DNA of 64,000 nt from Mycolicibacter sinensis (lineage in GTDB: Bacteria; Actinomycetota; Actinomycetes; Mycobacteriales; Mycobacteriaceae), in the NCBI RefSeq assembly GCF_001667375.1, contig NZ_LZIN01000036.1, positions 1 through 64,000 on the forward strand, read 5' to 3'. Made by a program: the position numbers and the translations under genes. Below are positions 1 through 9,913 of this stretch, in pieces. Numbering within the stretch: the stretch's first letter is position 1; every line of letters starts with the position of its first letter. Under the pieces are notes generated by a model. It made no database searches. It was not told the origin of the DNA and saw only the letters and a program-made list of their open reading frames with translations.

Positions 1-6
1 GCGCCC

Positions 7-93
<87 letters not shown>

Positions 94-211
94 CCACCTC
101 TTCACTGCCCCTCTTGCTTGCGGATGCGATGACGAAGCTGATCGGTTACCCTAACGATGCTGAGAAAGTCCGGGGTTTTACAATTTCGTCGTTAATTCGG
201 AGGGGCACGCC

Positions 212-1418
212 ATGTCAGGTCGTCGTCATCGCCTGGTCGGCGCCGTCAGTGCGGCAGGGGCGTTCCTGGCGCTGAGCGCACCCGCGCCGGCGGCCCACGC
301 CGACTGGGACGACCTGTTCCAGCCCATCCTCGACGCCTTCACCATCGTCGACCCCGGCATCGCCGCCGACACCGACCCGGGCTCCGCCCTATCCTCCTTG
401 GACGCCCTGTTCGAGGGCTGGTACCAGGACCTCGTCTACACCCCGCTGCACGGCATCGCACCGTGGCTGTTCGGTGCGGATCTGCCCGGCAGTGCGGTCG
501 CGTACGGCCCGGACAGCGCCAACCTCCCGGACAGCTTCACCGTTCCGATGGACGTCAACCTCGGCACCCAACCGGTGATCAACGTTTCGATCGGCGGCGG
601 TGCGCAGACCGAGGTGCTCGTCGACACCGGTGCGGCCGGGTTGGTCGTGCCGATCTGGAATATCAACCCCTTCGGCATCACCGGACTGCCCACCGGCTTC
701 AACATCGGCCAGTTCGGCGGGGCGCTGAACTACTTCTATATGGAGCTGCCCACCACGGTCACGTTCACCGGCGTGGATGGGGACACCGTCACCGCCGACA
801 CGACGGTGGATGCCGTGCTGTTCGCGTTCCCGGCAGACCTCAATCCCTTTGGCTCCTGGTCCATCTATGACTATCTGGCCGGCTCCTCCACCGGGGTTTT
901 GGGGATCGGACCCAACGCGCTCGGCCCCACTCCCGACCACATTCCGACCGCCGATCTGCCCGGCAACCTCGGCAACGGCGTGCTGATCGACCAGGCGAAC
1001 AAGCAGTTGATCTTCGGCGACAACCCGTACGACGGCGGCACCGTGATTGCCGGGTCGCCCTGGGCCGACCTGAAGGTGAGCATCAATGACGGCGCTCACC
1101 AACGTCAAGGCGGTGATCGACTCCGGCGGGGTCTACGGCACCATGCCGAGCGCGGCGCTGGCAGGCTCCGGCGTAACGCCGGTCAACGGATCCCTGCCCA
1201 ACGGGACGACCATTGAGGTTTTCGCCAAGGACGGAACGCCGCTGTACAACTACACGGTGGGCTCCCAGCCGGGTGAGGTGCGCAGCCCGACAGTGATCAG
1301 CGGCAACAGCATGAACACCGGGAACTGGCTGTTCGGCCAGGAGCCGGTCTACATCAACTACGGCGTAGAGGGTGGGCAGACCATCGTGGGTGGCACCCTC
1401 ATTCAGGCCGGAAGCTGA
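212..1418 (+). pseudogene. PecA-like secreted aspartic protease, frameshifted
   Basis: This is the first of two tandem copies of a secreted pepsin-type aspartic protease related to the C-terminal domain of mycobacterial PecA/PE_PGRS35. It has an N-terminal signal peptide ending near AAHA and no PE domain. The first catalytic motif, VDTGAAG, is in the initial frame, which runs to 1216. The second motif, IDSGGVYG, is in the next frame, which is open from 1086 to 1418. Aligned with the downstream paralogue, the break falls after 'GAHQ' near base 1107, where two bases of one codon appear to be missing. Without both aspartates the product would be inactive. It is a broken gene, a sequencing error, or, least likely, a recoded one. 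The start at 212 has a strong ribosome-binding site. Confidence 0.8.
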
Positions 1419-1540
1419 CCGCCCACAGCTCCGTTTTTTTGGCTGTTTCTTGGGTAAATCCCCTGGTGCTCTACGCCCCTGCCGGGTTTAACGTAACCGC
1501 TGGTGGTCGCGGCTGTCCGTGACCGGGGGAGGTTCCGGGT

Positions 1541-2761
1541 ATGTCAGCAACTCGTCGACGCCAGGTGCTCGGTGCGACCGTCACGGCCGGGGCGTTCCTG
1601 GCGTTCGGGGCCGCGCCGGCGGCCCAGGCCGACGTCGACGATCTGTTCCAGCCGATCATCGATGCGCTCAGTTCGGTCGACCCCGGTATCGCCGCCGATA
1701 CCGACCCCGGCTCGGCGCTGGCCTCCTTGGACAGCCTCTTCGACGGCTGGTACCAGAACCTGGTCACCACCCCGATCCACGACCTCGAGCAGTGGCTGTT
1801 CGGCGGGGCCGCCGACGCGAGCACGGCCGGCAGCGCCGTCGCGTCCAGCCCGGACGCCGTCACCCCGGATACCTTCACCGTCCCGCTGACGGTCAACGCC
1901 ACCACCGAACCGGTGGTGAACGTCTCGGTGGGCGGCGGCGCGGCGGAACCCCTGCTGGTCGACACCGGTGCCGCCGGGCTGGTCATGCCGATCTGGGACG
2001 TCCCGTGGACCGGCATCACCGGTCTGCCCACCGGCTTCAACATCGGCCAGTTCGGCGGTTCCCTGGACTACTTCTATGTGGAGCTGCCCACCACGGTCAC
2101 CTTCACCGACGCCGCCGGCGACCACGTCACCGCCGACAGCACGGTCGATGCCGTGCTGTTCGCCTTCCCGGCGAACCTCAACCTGTTCGGCCCGTGGTCC
2201 ATCCAGGACTACCTGGGCCCCGCCAACGTCGTCGGCGTGCTCGGGGTCGGACCCAACGCGCTCGGGCCGACACCGGACAGCATTCCGACGGCGGCGCTGC
2301 CCGGGGATCTCGGTCAGGGCCTGCTGATCGACCAGGCGAACAAGGAGATGGTCTTCGGCGCCAACCCGTTGACCGACGGGACCTCGGTTGCCGGGTCGCC
2401 CTATGCCCAACTGGATCTCAGCATCAACGGCGGTACACACCAGGCCGTCAGCGCGGTCGTCGACTCCGGCGGGGTGTACGGCACCATGCCGTCCTCGGCG
2501 CTCAACGGCATCACCCCGGAGAGCAACGGCGGCCTACCCGACGGGACGACCATCGCCGTTTACCAACACGGCACCAACAACCTGCTGTACCAGTACACCG
2601 TCCACAATTCGAACGGGGCCTTCAACTCTCCGACCGTGACCTCCGGCGACACCATGAACACCGGCAACTTCCCGTTCGCCCAGCAGCCGATCTACATCTC
2701 CTACAGCCCGAGCGGCACCGGCACCACCATCTTCGGTGGCTCCAACGCCCTGGAACTGTGA
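1541..2761 (+). CDS. Secreted PecA-like aspartic protease
   Basis: This is an intact 406-residue copy of the tandem pair. A signal peptide ends near residue 30 (PAAQA), followed by a 'DVDDLFQPII' segment that is often seen after the signal sequence of PE-less PGRS-type proteins. The protease domain carries both catalytic aspartates, D141 in DTGAAG and D308 in DSGGVYG, giving the two-lobed pepsin arrangement. PecA of M. tuberculosis cleaves PE_PGRS and LipY-type surface proteins at the cell envelope; a similar envelope or extracellular role is an inference here. There is no PE domain, so export is probably by Sec or Tat rather than type VII secretion; the N-terminal RRR is compatible with Tat. 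The start has a GGGGGAGG ribosome-binding site. Identity with the upstream copy is high throughout, so they look like a fairly recent duplication. Confidence 0.85.
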   Translation: MSATRRRQVLGATVTAGAFLAFGAAPAAQADVDDLFQPIIDALSSVDPGIAADTDPGSALASLDSLFDGWYQNLVTTPIHDLEQWLFGGAADASTAGSAVASSPDAVTPDTFTVPLTVNATTEPVVNVSVGGGAAEPLLVDTGAAGLVMPIWDVPWTGITGLPTGFNIGQFGGSLDYFYVELPTTVTFTDAAGDHVTADSTVDAVLFAFPANLNLFGPWSIQDYLGPANVVGVLGVGPNALGPTPDSIPTAALPGDLGQGLLIDQANKEMVFGANPLTDGTSVAGSPYAQLDLSINGGTHQAVSAVVDSGGVYGTMPSSALNGITPESNGGLPDGTTIAVYQHGTNNLLYQYTVHNSNGAFNSPTVTSGDTMNTGNFPFAQQPIYISYSPSGTGTTIFGGSNALEL

Positions 2762-2847
2762 CGTTGACCTCTTGGAATCGTGCTGATACGCGGTTGTGAC
2801 CGGCAAGCGTTCTCGCTTCCGGCCCGATAGCAGATACGCTAGGCGTA

Positions 2848-3735
2848 ATGGTCCCGCTTTGGTTCACGCTGTCCGCGCTGTGTTTCGTCGGCGCGGGCGT
2901 CTTGCTGTACGTGGACCTCGACCAGCGCCGCGGCCGCAGCCGGCGCCGCAAGTCCTGGGCCCGCTCGCACGGCTTCGACTTCGAACCGGAGTCCACCGAG
3001 ATCCTGCGACGCTGGAAACGCGGCGTGATCTCGACCGTCGGCGACGCGCCGGTCCGCAACGTGGTGCTCGGCCAGATCCGGGGCGAGGCGGTCTACATCT
3101 TCGACCTGGACGAGGTCGCCACGGTGATCGCCTTGCACCGCAAGGTCAGCACCAACGTCGTCGTCGACGTGCGGCTCAAAGGTCTCAAGGAGCCACGCGA
3201 GAACGACATTTGGCTGCTCGGGGCGATCGGCCCGCGGATGGTCTACTCCACCAACCTCGACGCGGCGCGCCGCGCCTGCGACCGGCGGATGGTCACCTTC
3301 GCCCACACCGCGCCGGACTGCGCGGAGATCATGTGGAACGAGGCGAATTGGACCCTGGTCAGCATGCCGGTCACCAGCACCCGCGCTCAGTGGGACGAGG
3401 GCCTGCGCAGCGTTCGCCAGTTCAACGACCTGCTGCGGGTGCTGCCGCCGACGCCACTGCGTCAGCCGGTCGAAGCCGCGGCCGGATCGGCCAAGCCGAC
3501 GGCCCGCCGCAACGGGCAGCCCAGCCGCCCGCTGGGTTCCGGCGCTGCGACGGAATCTGCGGAGGACGCCGCGGCCGGGCAGGCGCCGGCTCCGTCGCGG
3601 GCGGCCACTCCGCCGTTGGGCAACGCCGCCGCTGCCGTCGAACGGCCACGGCGCCGGACGGCCCGCGATGAGGGCATGCTGCACGCCCCGGCTCCGGGCC
3701 GCAACGGCCGGCAGACCGCGCACTATCAGCGCTGA
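2848..3735 (+). CDS. Conserved membrane-anchored protein (Rv0383c-like)
   Basis: A 295-residue protein with one N-terminal membrane segment (residues ~3-24), a basic patch, and a conserved soluble domain ending near residue 205. The tail is a low-complexity Ala/Pro/Arg region. From memory it matches Rv0383c of M. tuberculosis, which lies next to pyrE (Rv0382c) as here. The function is unknown. The C-terminal tail is compositionally biased and probably disordered. It is followed closely by the SDR and pyrE genes in the same direction, so co-transcription is likely. Confidence 0.8.
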   Translation: MVPLWFTLSALCFVGAGVLLYVDLDQRRGRSRRRKSWARSHGFDFEPESTEILRRWKRGVISTVGDAPVRNVVLGQIRGEAVYIFDLDEVATVIALHRKVSTNVVVDVRLKGLKEPRENDIWLLGAIGPRMVYSTNLDAARRACDRRMVTFAHTAPDCAEIMWNEANWTLVSMPVTSTRAQWDEGLRSVRQFNDLLRVLPPTPLRQPVEAAAGSAKPTARRNGQPSRPLGSGAATESAEDAAAGQAPAPSRAATPPLGNAAAAVERPRRRTARDEGMLHAPAPGRNGRQTAHYQR

Positions 3736-3770
3736 CAGTCCGCGCCGGTCCACCCGTTAGGCTGTCCGTC

Positions 3771-4547
3771 ATGTCACGACCCACGGCCTTGGTCACCGGG
3801 CCTACCTCCGGGTTGGGCGCCGGCTACGCGCGCCGCTACGCCGCCGACGGCTATGACCTGGTTCTGGTCGCCCGCGACGCCGAACGACTCGAGGCGCTGG
3901 CGGCCGAACTGCGGGGCAGTCACGGTTGCGATGTCGAAGTGCTGCCCGCCGACCTGGCCGACGCCGACGGCCGCGCCACGGTGGCCGAGCGGCTGTGCGC
4001 CGGCGTGCGGGTGCTGGTCAACAACGCCGGCTTCGGCACCTCCGGTGAGTTCTGGACCGCTGACCCCGCGCTGCTGCAATCGCAGCTGGACGTCAACGTC
4101 ACCGCGGTGATGCAGCTGACCCGGGCCGCCCTGCCCGCAATGCTCGAGGCGGGCGCCGGCACCGTGGTCAATGTGGCCAGCGTCGCGGGCCTGCTGTCCG
4201 GGCGCGGCTCGACGTACTCGGCGTCCAAAGCCTGGGTGGTGTCGTTCACCGAGGGCCTGGCCGGCGGGCTGGCCGGCACCGGTGTCGGCATCCACGTGGT
4301 CTGCCCGGGCTACGTGCACACCGAATTCCACGAACGCGCCGGCATCGACATGGCCACCCTCCCGTCGTTTCTGTGGATGGAGGTCGACGACGTCGTCGCG
4401 GCCAGCCTGGCCGACATCGCCCGCGGCGACGTCATCAGCGTCCCGGGTCTGCAGTACAAGGCATTGACCACCGCCAGCCGGCTGATTCCGCGGGGGCTGT
4501 CGCGGACGCTGACCAACACCTTCGGGCGGGGCCGTGGGCGCACTTAA
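3771..4547 (+). CDS. Short-chain dehydrogenase/reductase
   Basis: A 258-residue classical SDR. The Rossmann nucleotide-binding motif TGPTSGLG is at the N-terminus, NNAGFG follows, and the catalytic Ser and YSASK (YxxxK) tetrad residues are near residues 135-150. The C-terminal part has the usual PGYVHTEF segment. The arginine a few residues after the end of strand 2 (LVARD) suggests NADP(H). It is most like the DltE/YqjQ-type SDRs of unknown substrate. It lies between the Rv0383c-like gene and pyrE, and its 3' end overlaps the pyrE start by 14 bases, so translation is probably coupled. I do not recall an SDR at this position in M. tuberculosis. Confidence 0.85.
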   Translation: MSRPTALVTGPTSGLGAGYARRYAADGYDLVLVARDAERLEALAAELRGSHGCDVEVLPADLADADGRATVAERLCAGVRVLVNNAGFGTSGEFWTADPALLQSQLDVNVTAVMQLTRAALPAMLEAGAGTVVNVASVAGLLSGRGSTYSASKAWVVSFTEGLAGGLAGTGVGIHVVCPGYVHTEFHERAGIDMATLPSFLWMEVDDVVAASLADIARGDVISVPGLQYKALTTASRLIPRGLSRTLTNTFGRGRGRT

Positions 4548-5082
4548 CGGCAACGAGCGCGACGAACTGGCCGCGCTGGTGCGCGAACTGTCGGTCGTGC
4601 ACGGCCGCGTGACACTGTCCTCGGGCGCCGAGGCCGACTACTACGTCGACCTGCGCCGCTCCACCCTGCACCACCGGGCCGGCGCCCTGATCGGCCGGCT
4701 GGTCCGCCAGCTCACCGATGACTGGGACTACGTCGCGGTGGGCGGTCTGACCCTGGGTGCGGATCCGGTGGCGACCGCCGTCATGCACGCCCCGGGCCGG
4801 CCGATCGACGCCTTCGTAGTCCGCAAATCGGTGAAAGCCCATGGCATGCAACGCCTTATCGAAGGCGCCGACGTGAGCGGGCAACCGGTCCTGGTGGTCG
4901 AGGACACCAGCACCACCGGCGGGTCGGCGCTGACCGCGGTGCGTGCGGTGCGCGACGCCGGCGGGCAGGTCGTCGGCGTGGCCACCGTGGTGGACCGCGC
5001 CACCGGAGCAGCCGAGGCCATCGAGGCCGAGGGCGTGCCCTATCGCAGCGTGCTCGGCCTGGCCGAGCTCGGACTGGGCTGA
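4534..5082 (+). CDS. pyrE: Orotate phosphoribosyltransferase
   Basis: PyrE catalyses orotate + PRPP to OMP + PPi in de novo pyrimidine synthesis in the cytosol. The 182-residue product has the type I phosphoribosyltransferase PRPP loop [12 protein letters not shown] and the upstream flexible-loop region with basic residues (RKSVKAHG). A GTG start at 4534 is used, overlapping the preceding SDR. The neighbours downstream are a lipoprotein and a TrmH-type methyltransferase. This order matches my memory of Rv0382c-Rv0381c-Rv0380c. Confidence 0.93.
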   Translation: MGALNGNERDELAALVRELSVVHGRVTLSSGAEADYYVDLRRSTLHHRAGALIGRLVRQLTDDWDYVAVGGLTLGADPVATAVMHAPGRPIDAFVVRKSVKAHGMQRLIEGADVSGQPVLVVEDTSTTGGSALTAVRAVRDAGGQVVGVATVVDRATGAAEAIEAEGVPYRSVLGLAELGLG

Positions 5083-5090
5083 GCCCGGTT

Positions 5091-5984
5091 GTGCGGACAC
5101 TGATCGCGGCGTGGCTGGCGCTGGCCGTCGCGTGCGTGGCGGGCTGCTCCAGCCCGCGCCCGACCGGCCCGTACGGCGCCCAGGGCGCCCGGCTGGGTGA
5201 GGCGCTGACCCTGCTGGGCTGGGAGATGACGCTGACCGACCTGCGCTGGGAAGTCGACCACCTACTGATCGACGTCAAGGGGCGCCTGGCCGACTCGGAC
5301 GCTCCGCACGCCGCGGCCAACGAGCTGCGATTCGGGGTGTACGGCACCCCGGCGCGCACGATCGAGGCCACCGGACTGGGCAGCTGCGATGCGCTGGGGG
5401 AGCTGACGCCGACGCCGCTGTCGAACCGCGAACCGGATCGGCTGGACGGCACCGTGTGCCTGGGCCCGTTGAAGGAACGCAGCGCGGTGCGCGGGATCTA
5501 CGCCTACTCGCCGGCCGACCGGATCAAGGACACCACGGTGGCCTACGGCGCGGCGTTCCCGGTGGGGCTGCCACCGGTCAACCCCTATGACACTGGGCTG
5601 GTGCTCACCGCGCAGGGCGTGGCGGCCTACCGGGCCGACGGTGTGCCGCTGGCGCCGGCCGCCCTCGGTGACCCGAAAGCGTTCTCCGGCAACGGATATA
5701 TGGTGATCACCCTGACCGCCGATGCGCTCGCCGGTCAGTACCGGGACGACGCGCAGGCGCGCGGGGGGCCGTTGATGCTGATCGCCGGCCCGTCGACGCC
5801 GATCCGCGGGCTGGGACCGGACTGCCTGGCCTCCGGGTCGTCTGTGCTGATCCTGCCGGAGGCGTCGCTGAACTCGGTGCACGTGCCGACGTCGCTGTGC
5901 ACACACGGAGAGATCAACGCTGCGCTGCTCTACGCCTCGGTGTCGGTGGTGGGCACCCACGCCGCGGTATGGACCACGACGTGA
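5091..5984 (+). CDS. Putative lipoprotein (Rv0381c-like)
   Basis: A 297-residue protein of unknown function. The N-terminus is a short hydrophobic segment ending in the lipobox VAGC, so it is probably a lipoprotein anchored in the outer leaflet of the plasma membrane. The rest has no motif I recognise. Its place between pyrE and the TrmH gene is like Rv0381c. The start is GTG, eight bases after the pyrE stop, and its end overlaps the next gene by 16 bases, which supports one transcript from 2848 to 6628. Confidence 0.75.
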   Translation: MRTLIAAWLALAVACVAGCSSPRPTGPYGAQGARLGEALTLLGWEMTLTDLRWEVDHLLIDVKGRLADSDAPHAAANELRFGVYGTPARTIEATGLGSCDALGELTPTPLSNREPDRLDGTVCLGPLKERSAVRGIYAYSPADRIKDTTVAYGAAFPVGLPPVNPYDTGLVLTAQGVAAYRADGVPLAPAALGDPKAFSGNGYMVITLTADALAGQYRDDAQARGGPLMLIAGPSTPIRGLGPDCLASGSSVLILPEASLNSVHVPTSLCTHGEINAALLYASVSVVGTHAAVWTTT

Positions 5985-6628
5985 CCGACGCCCCCGGCCC
6001 CACCGAGTGGTTCCCGCCGGCCAACGGTGTCGGGCCGTGGCCGGGCGAGCCGCCGGCCGACCCGCGCTACGACCCGGAACTGCTGCGCGAAGGCGACCAC
6101 CGCAACGTCGTCGACGCATACCGCTACTGGAGCCGCGAGGCGATCGTCGCCGACATTGACCGGCGGCGGCACCGGCTGCATGTGGCGATCGAGAACTTCG
6201 GGCATGACGCCAACATCGGCTCAGTGGTGCGCACCGCCAACGCGTTCGCCGTGCACACCGTGCACATCGTCGGGCGGCGGCGCTGGAACCGGCGCGGCGC
6301 CATGGTCACCGACCGCTACCAGCGGCTACGGCACCACGACGACGTGGCCGGACTGCTGGATTTCGCCGCGCAGCACGGCCTGACCGTCGTCGCGGCCGAC
6401 AACGTCGCCGGGGCGGTGCGCCTGGAGCAGACCGCGCTGCCGGCCGACTGCCTGCTGGTGTTCGGCCGGGAAGGCCCCGGTATCAGCGACGAGATGCGCG
6501 CGGGCGCCGATGTGCTGGTGTCGATCGCCCAGTTCGGCTCGACCCGCAGCATCAACGTCGGGGTGGCCGCCGGTATCGTCATGCACGCCTGGATCGCCCG
6601 GCATGGCAACCTGGAAAACGCCTGGTAG
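5969..6628 (+). CDS. TrmH/SpoU-family RNA methyltransferase
   Basis: A 219-residue SPOUT methyltransferase that would use S-adenosylmethionine to 2'-O-methylate tRNA or rRNA. All three SpoU motifs are present: NIGSVVRTANAF, LVFGREGPGIS and SINVGVAAGIVMHAW. These form the trefoil-knot cofactor pocket, and the arginine of motif 1 is the usual catalytic residue. The ATG at 5969 was chosen rather than an upstream start at 5897, because the upstream stretch lies inside the lipoprotein gene in another frame. The target RNA cannot be told from sequence. It matches Rv0380c by position. Confidence 0.88.
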   Translation: MDHDVTDAPGPTEWFPPANGVGPWPGEPPADPRYDPELLREGDHRNVVDAYRYWSREAIVADIDRRRHRLHVAIENFGHDANIGSVVRTANAFAVHTVHIVGRRRWNRRGAMVTDRYQRLRHHDDVAGLLDFAAQHGLTVVAADNVAGAVRLEQTALPADCLLVFGREGPGISDEMRAGADVLVSIAQFGSTRSINVGVAAGIVMHAWIARHGNLENAW

Positions 6629-6736
6629 CAGCGAGCATTGGAGGCGTGGTGCGACTGTGGCAGAGCACGCTCTTCGGCGACGGCGGCACCTTGGTCGAGC
6701 ACGTGCGCTGACGGTGAATCAAACAGGTAGCCGGGT

Positions 6737-7978
6737 ATGCCCAGAAGCACATTCAGGTCACTGAAGGTCTTCAACTATCGGCTCTGGGCGGGCGGGGCGC
6801 TGGTCTCCAATATCGGAATCTGGATGCAGCGCACCGCCCAGGACTGGCTGGTGCTGACCGAACTCACCGCCCGCAGCGGAACCGCGGTCGGGGTCGTCAT
6901 GGGCCTGCAATTCGGGCCGCAGCTGGTCCTGCTGCCCTGGACCGGTTACGCGGCCGACCGTTTCGACCGGCGCAGACTCCTGATCGCCACCCAGGCCGCG
7001 TTGGGAATCCTGGCGCTCGTCCTCGGCATCCTGACCGTCACCGGCCTGATCGAGCTGTGGCACGTCTACCTCTTGGCCTTGCTGTCCGGCTGCGTCAGCG
7101 CGGTCGATATGCCGGCGCGCCAAACGTTTGTCTCGGATCTGGTGGAAGACGACGATCTCTCCAATGCGGTGGCGCTGAATTCGGCGTCCATCAATGCCGC
7201 GCGGATGATCGGCCCGGCCGTCGCCGGTGTGCTGATCGCGGCCGTCGGCACCGGATGGGCGTTTCTGATCAATGCGGCGTCCTTCGGTGCCGTGCTCGCC
7301 TCGCTGGGGCTGCTGCGGGTGCGCGAACTCCATCCCAACCCTCGTGCGATCGGACCGGCCCGGGGCAACCTCATGGAAGGCTTGCGCTACGTCTGGGCGC
7401 GTCCGGACCTCAAGGCGATCCTGTGGATGCTGTTTCTGATCGGTACTTTCGGACTCAATTTCCCGATCTTCATCTCGACCATGTCGGTGACGGTCTTCCA
7501 CGGCGGCGCAAACCAATACGGGCTGCTGTCCTCGGTGATGGCGGTCGGCACGCTCGCTGGGGCACTGCTCGCCGCGGGCTGGGAACGGCCCCGCTTCCAG
7601 TCACTGCTCATCAGCGCGGCGGTCTTGGGCATCGGCTTCGCATTCGCCGCCGTGGCGCCCGGTGTCTGGCTGTTCGGCATCGCGCTCGCGGTGATCGGGG
7701 TCTGCACGCTGACGTTCACCAATGCCACGAACAGTCTGATGCAACTGACCACCGACCCGGTGATGCGCGGGCGGGTGATGGCGCTGCGGCTGGCCATCGC
7801 GGTGGGCACCACACCGATCGGTGCGCCCCTTATCGGCTGGATCGCCGACGCGTTCAGCCCGCGCTGGGCGCTGGGTGTCGCCGCGCTGTCCGGGCTCGCC
7901 GCGACGGTCGTCGCGCTGGCCTACCTGGTGAGGCGTCCGGGGCGGGCAGCTCGGGACGGTTGTGGCCGTGCGACCTGA
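6737..7978 (+). CDS. MFS transporter, MFS_3/EntS-like
   Basis: A 413-residue integral membrane protein with about 12 hydrophobic segments. The loop motif ADRFDRRR after TM2 and the segment NAVALNSASINAARMIGPA are typical of the MFS_3 group (enterobactin exporter EntS and related drug exporters). It probably exports a drug-like compound or siderophore by proton antiport; the substrate is unknown. It stands alone with a 108-base upstream gap that contains no convincing gene. Confidence 0.87.
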   Translation: MPRSTFRSLKVFNYRLWAGGALVSNIGIWMQRTAQDWLVLTELTARSGTAVGVVMGLQFGPQLVLLPWTGYAADRFDRRRLLIATQAALGILALVLGILTVTGLIELWHVYLLALLSGCVSAVDMPARQTFVSDLVEDDDLSNAVALNSASINAARMIGPAVAGVLIAAVGTGWAFLINAASFGAVLASLGLLRVRELHPNPRAIGPARGNLMEGLRYVWARPDLKAILWMLFLIGTFGLNFPIFISTMSVTVFHGGANQYGLLSSVMAVGTLAGALLAAGWERPRFQSLLISAAVLGIGFAFAAVAPGVWLFGIALAVIGVCTLTFTNATNSLMQLTTDPVMRGRVMALRLAIAVGTTPIGAPLIGWIADAFSPRWALGVAALSGLAATVVALAYLVRRPGRAARDGCGRAT

Positions 7979-8002
7979 GCTGGTAGGGCAGGATCTTTGG
8001 CT

Positions 8003-9151
8003 ATGGATCTGCTCTGGGCGAATCGGGCCGAAAGTGCCGAAGCTGCTGTCACCGCGAGGCACCTCAAACCGCTCTGGCATCTCCCGGGCACCCAGCTGGG
8101 TGTGGTGGCCTGGCCGCCGATCCGGCGCGCCCCGCATTGGCACTACTGGTGGCAGGCGCACCTGCTGGACTGCCTCGTCGACGCGCAACTGCGGGACCCG
8201 CAGGCCGAACGGGCGACCCGGATCAAGCGGCAGATCCGCACGCACCGGCTGCGCAACGTGTTCCGTTGGACCAACGCCTACTACGACGACATGGCGTGGC
8301 TGGCGCTGGCGATCCAGCGGGCCTGCGCCGTCACCGGCATCGACCGGCATCGCGCGCTGGGCACCCTGACCCGCCAACTGACCGACTCCTGGATGCCCGA
8401 GGCCGGCGGCGGCATCCCCTGGCGCAAGGACGAACAGTTCACCGAGCCGTTCTTTAACGCCCCCGCCAACGGGCCGGCCGGGATCTTCCTGGCTCGCGAA
8501 CCCGAGTGGCTCGAGCGCGCGAGGGAGATGGGCGACTGGATCGACGACACCCTGATCGACCCGGACACGCACCTGGTGTTCGACGGCATCAGGGGCGGGT
8601 CGCTGGTGCGGGCCCAGTACACCTACTGCCAGGGCGTGGTGCTGGGGCTGGAGACCGAGTTGGCGGTGCGCACGGGGGCGCAGGACAGCGCGCGGCATGC
8701 GCAACGCGTGCACCGGCTGGTGGCCGCGGTGCACAAGCAGATGGCCCCCGGCGGGGTGCTCAAGGGCGCCGGCGGGGGCGACGGCGGGCTGTTCGCCGGG
8801 ATCACCGCCCGGTATCTGGCGTTGGTCGCCACCGACCTTCCGGGTGATTCCGCCGCCGACACCGAGGCCCGCGACACCGCCGCCGAGTTGGTGCTGACGT
8901 CGGCGAAATCGGCGTGGGACTACCGCCAGTCGGTAAACGGGCTGCCGTTGTTCGGGGCGTTCTGGGACCGCGCCGCCGACCTGCCGCGGGCCGAGGGCGC
9001 GGTGGCCACCTCCGTCGGCGGTGCCGTCAACGAGTCCGAGGTGCCCGAACGCGACCTGTCGGTACAGCTGTCGGGGTGGATGCTGATGGAGGCCGCCCAC
9101 ACGGTGGCAGCGGCCCGCCCGAGCGCGCTTAGTCGGGATTCCGCAGGCTGA
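8003..9151 (+). CDS. Glycoside hydrolase family 76 protein (Rv0365c-like)
   Basis: A 382-residue GH76-type protein. This family contains endo-alpha-1,6-mannanases, and the paired catalytic aspartates are visible in YYDDMAWL near residue 95. A role in turning over alpha-1,6-mannan cores of lipomannan or lipoarabinomannan is plausible but inferred. No signal peptide is visible, so it may act in the cytoplasm. A TTG start at 7997 in the same frame is an alternative to the ATG at 8003. The 3' end overlaps the convergent DedA gene by 23 bases. Confidence 0.85.
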   Translation: MDLLWANRAESAEAAVTARHLKPLWHLPGTQLGVVAWPPIRRAPHWHYWWQAHLLDCLVDAQLRDPQAERATRIKRQIRTHRLRNVFRWTNAYYDDMAWLALAIQRACAVTGIDRHRALGTLTRQLTDSWMPEAGGGIPWRKDEQFTEPFFNAPANGPAGIFLAREPEWLERAREMGDWIDDTLIDPDTHLVFDGIRGGSLVRAQYTYCQGVVLGLETELAVRTGAQDSARHAQRVHRLVAAVHKQMAPGGVLKGAGGGDGGLFAGITARYLALVATDLPGDSAADTEARDTAAELVLTSAKSAWDYRQSVNGLPLFGAFWDRAADLPRAEGAVATSVGGAVNESEVPERDLSVQLSGWMLMEAAHTVAAARPSALSRDSAG

Positions 9152-9827
9152 GCGCGGACTCGTCGTCCGGCGTCTCGGCCGCGCGATTGCGCCGGCGCGA
9201 CAGGTAGGCCTTGGTCCCCGAGAAGATCGCCGGCAGCAGCGAGACGAACAGGATCCCGATGATGATCAATTCCAGGTGGTCGGTGATGCCCGGCACCTTG
9301 GTCCCCAGCAGATAGCCCGTCAGCGTCATCCCGGCTCCCCACAGGATCCCGCCGACGATGTCGAAGGCCAAATAGACCGGGTAGCGCATGTAGGACACGC
9401 CGGCGATCGCCGGGACGAACGTGCGTGCGAACGGCACGAAGCGCGCCAGGATGATCGCCACCGGGCCGTATTTCTCGAAGAAGGCATGCGAGTCGGTCAC
9501 ATAGTGCTTCTTGAAGAAGCGGGAATCCTCTTTCTTGAACAGCGCCGGCCCGAGCCGCCGGCCGATGAAGTAGCCGGTCTGATCGCCGAGGATCGCCACG
9601 ACCGTCACCGCCGGCGCCAGCACCCAGATGTCGGGGTTGCCGGCCGCGGCCAGCAGGCCACCGGTGACCAACAGCGATTCGCCCGGTAACAGCGGAAAAA
9701 GCAGACCCGTTTCGATGAAGACGATCACCAGGATCGCCGGCAGTACTGCGTGCTCGAAGACCCCGCCCTGCCCGATCCAGTACATCGGGTCCAATATGTG
9801 GGGCATCGCCGCCACCGTCGTGCTCAT
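9129..9827 (-). CDS. DedA-family membrane protein (Rv0364-like)
   Basis: A 232-residue DedA/SNARE-associated-type membrane protein. Family hallmarks are ETGLLFPLLPGESLL near the N-terminus and RFVPFARTFVPAIAG in the middle. Work on DedA homologues points to undecaprenyl-phosphate or lipid recycling and proton-motive-force maintenance; the exact substrate here is unknown. The ATG at 9827 was preferred to a longer start at 9899, whose extra 24 residues are not hydrophobic and run into the fba leader. It is divergent from fba. Confidence 0.88.
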   Translation of the reverse strand: MSTTVAAMPHILDPMYWIGQGGVFEHAVLPAILVIVFIETGLLFPLLPGESLLVTGGLLAAAGNPDIWVLAPAVTVVAILGDQTGYFIGRRLGPALFKKEDSRFFKKHYVTDSHAFFEKYGPVAIILARFVPFARTFVPAIAGVSYMRYPVYLAFDIVGGILWGAGMTLTGYLLGTKVPGITDHLELIIIGILFVSLLPAIFSGTKAYLSRRRNRAAETPDDESALSLRNPD

Positions 9828-9913
9828 GACGCACCAACATACCCGTGGCTTCCTGCGAAACCGTTGCTGAGATACTCGAGGGCAGGTTCGGTCAGCCAAG
9901 AGGAGAGTGTTCC

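Noticed and set aside
1086..1418. A separate short gene at the end of the first protease.
   Set aside because: It aligns with the C-terminal third of the tandem paralogue, so it is the frameshifted continuation, not an independent gene.
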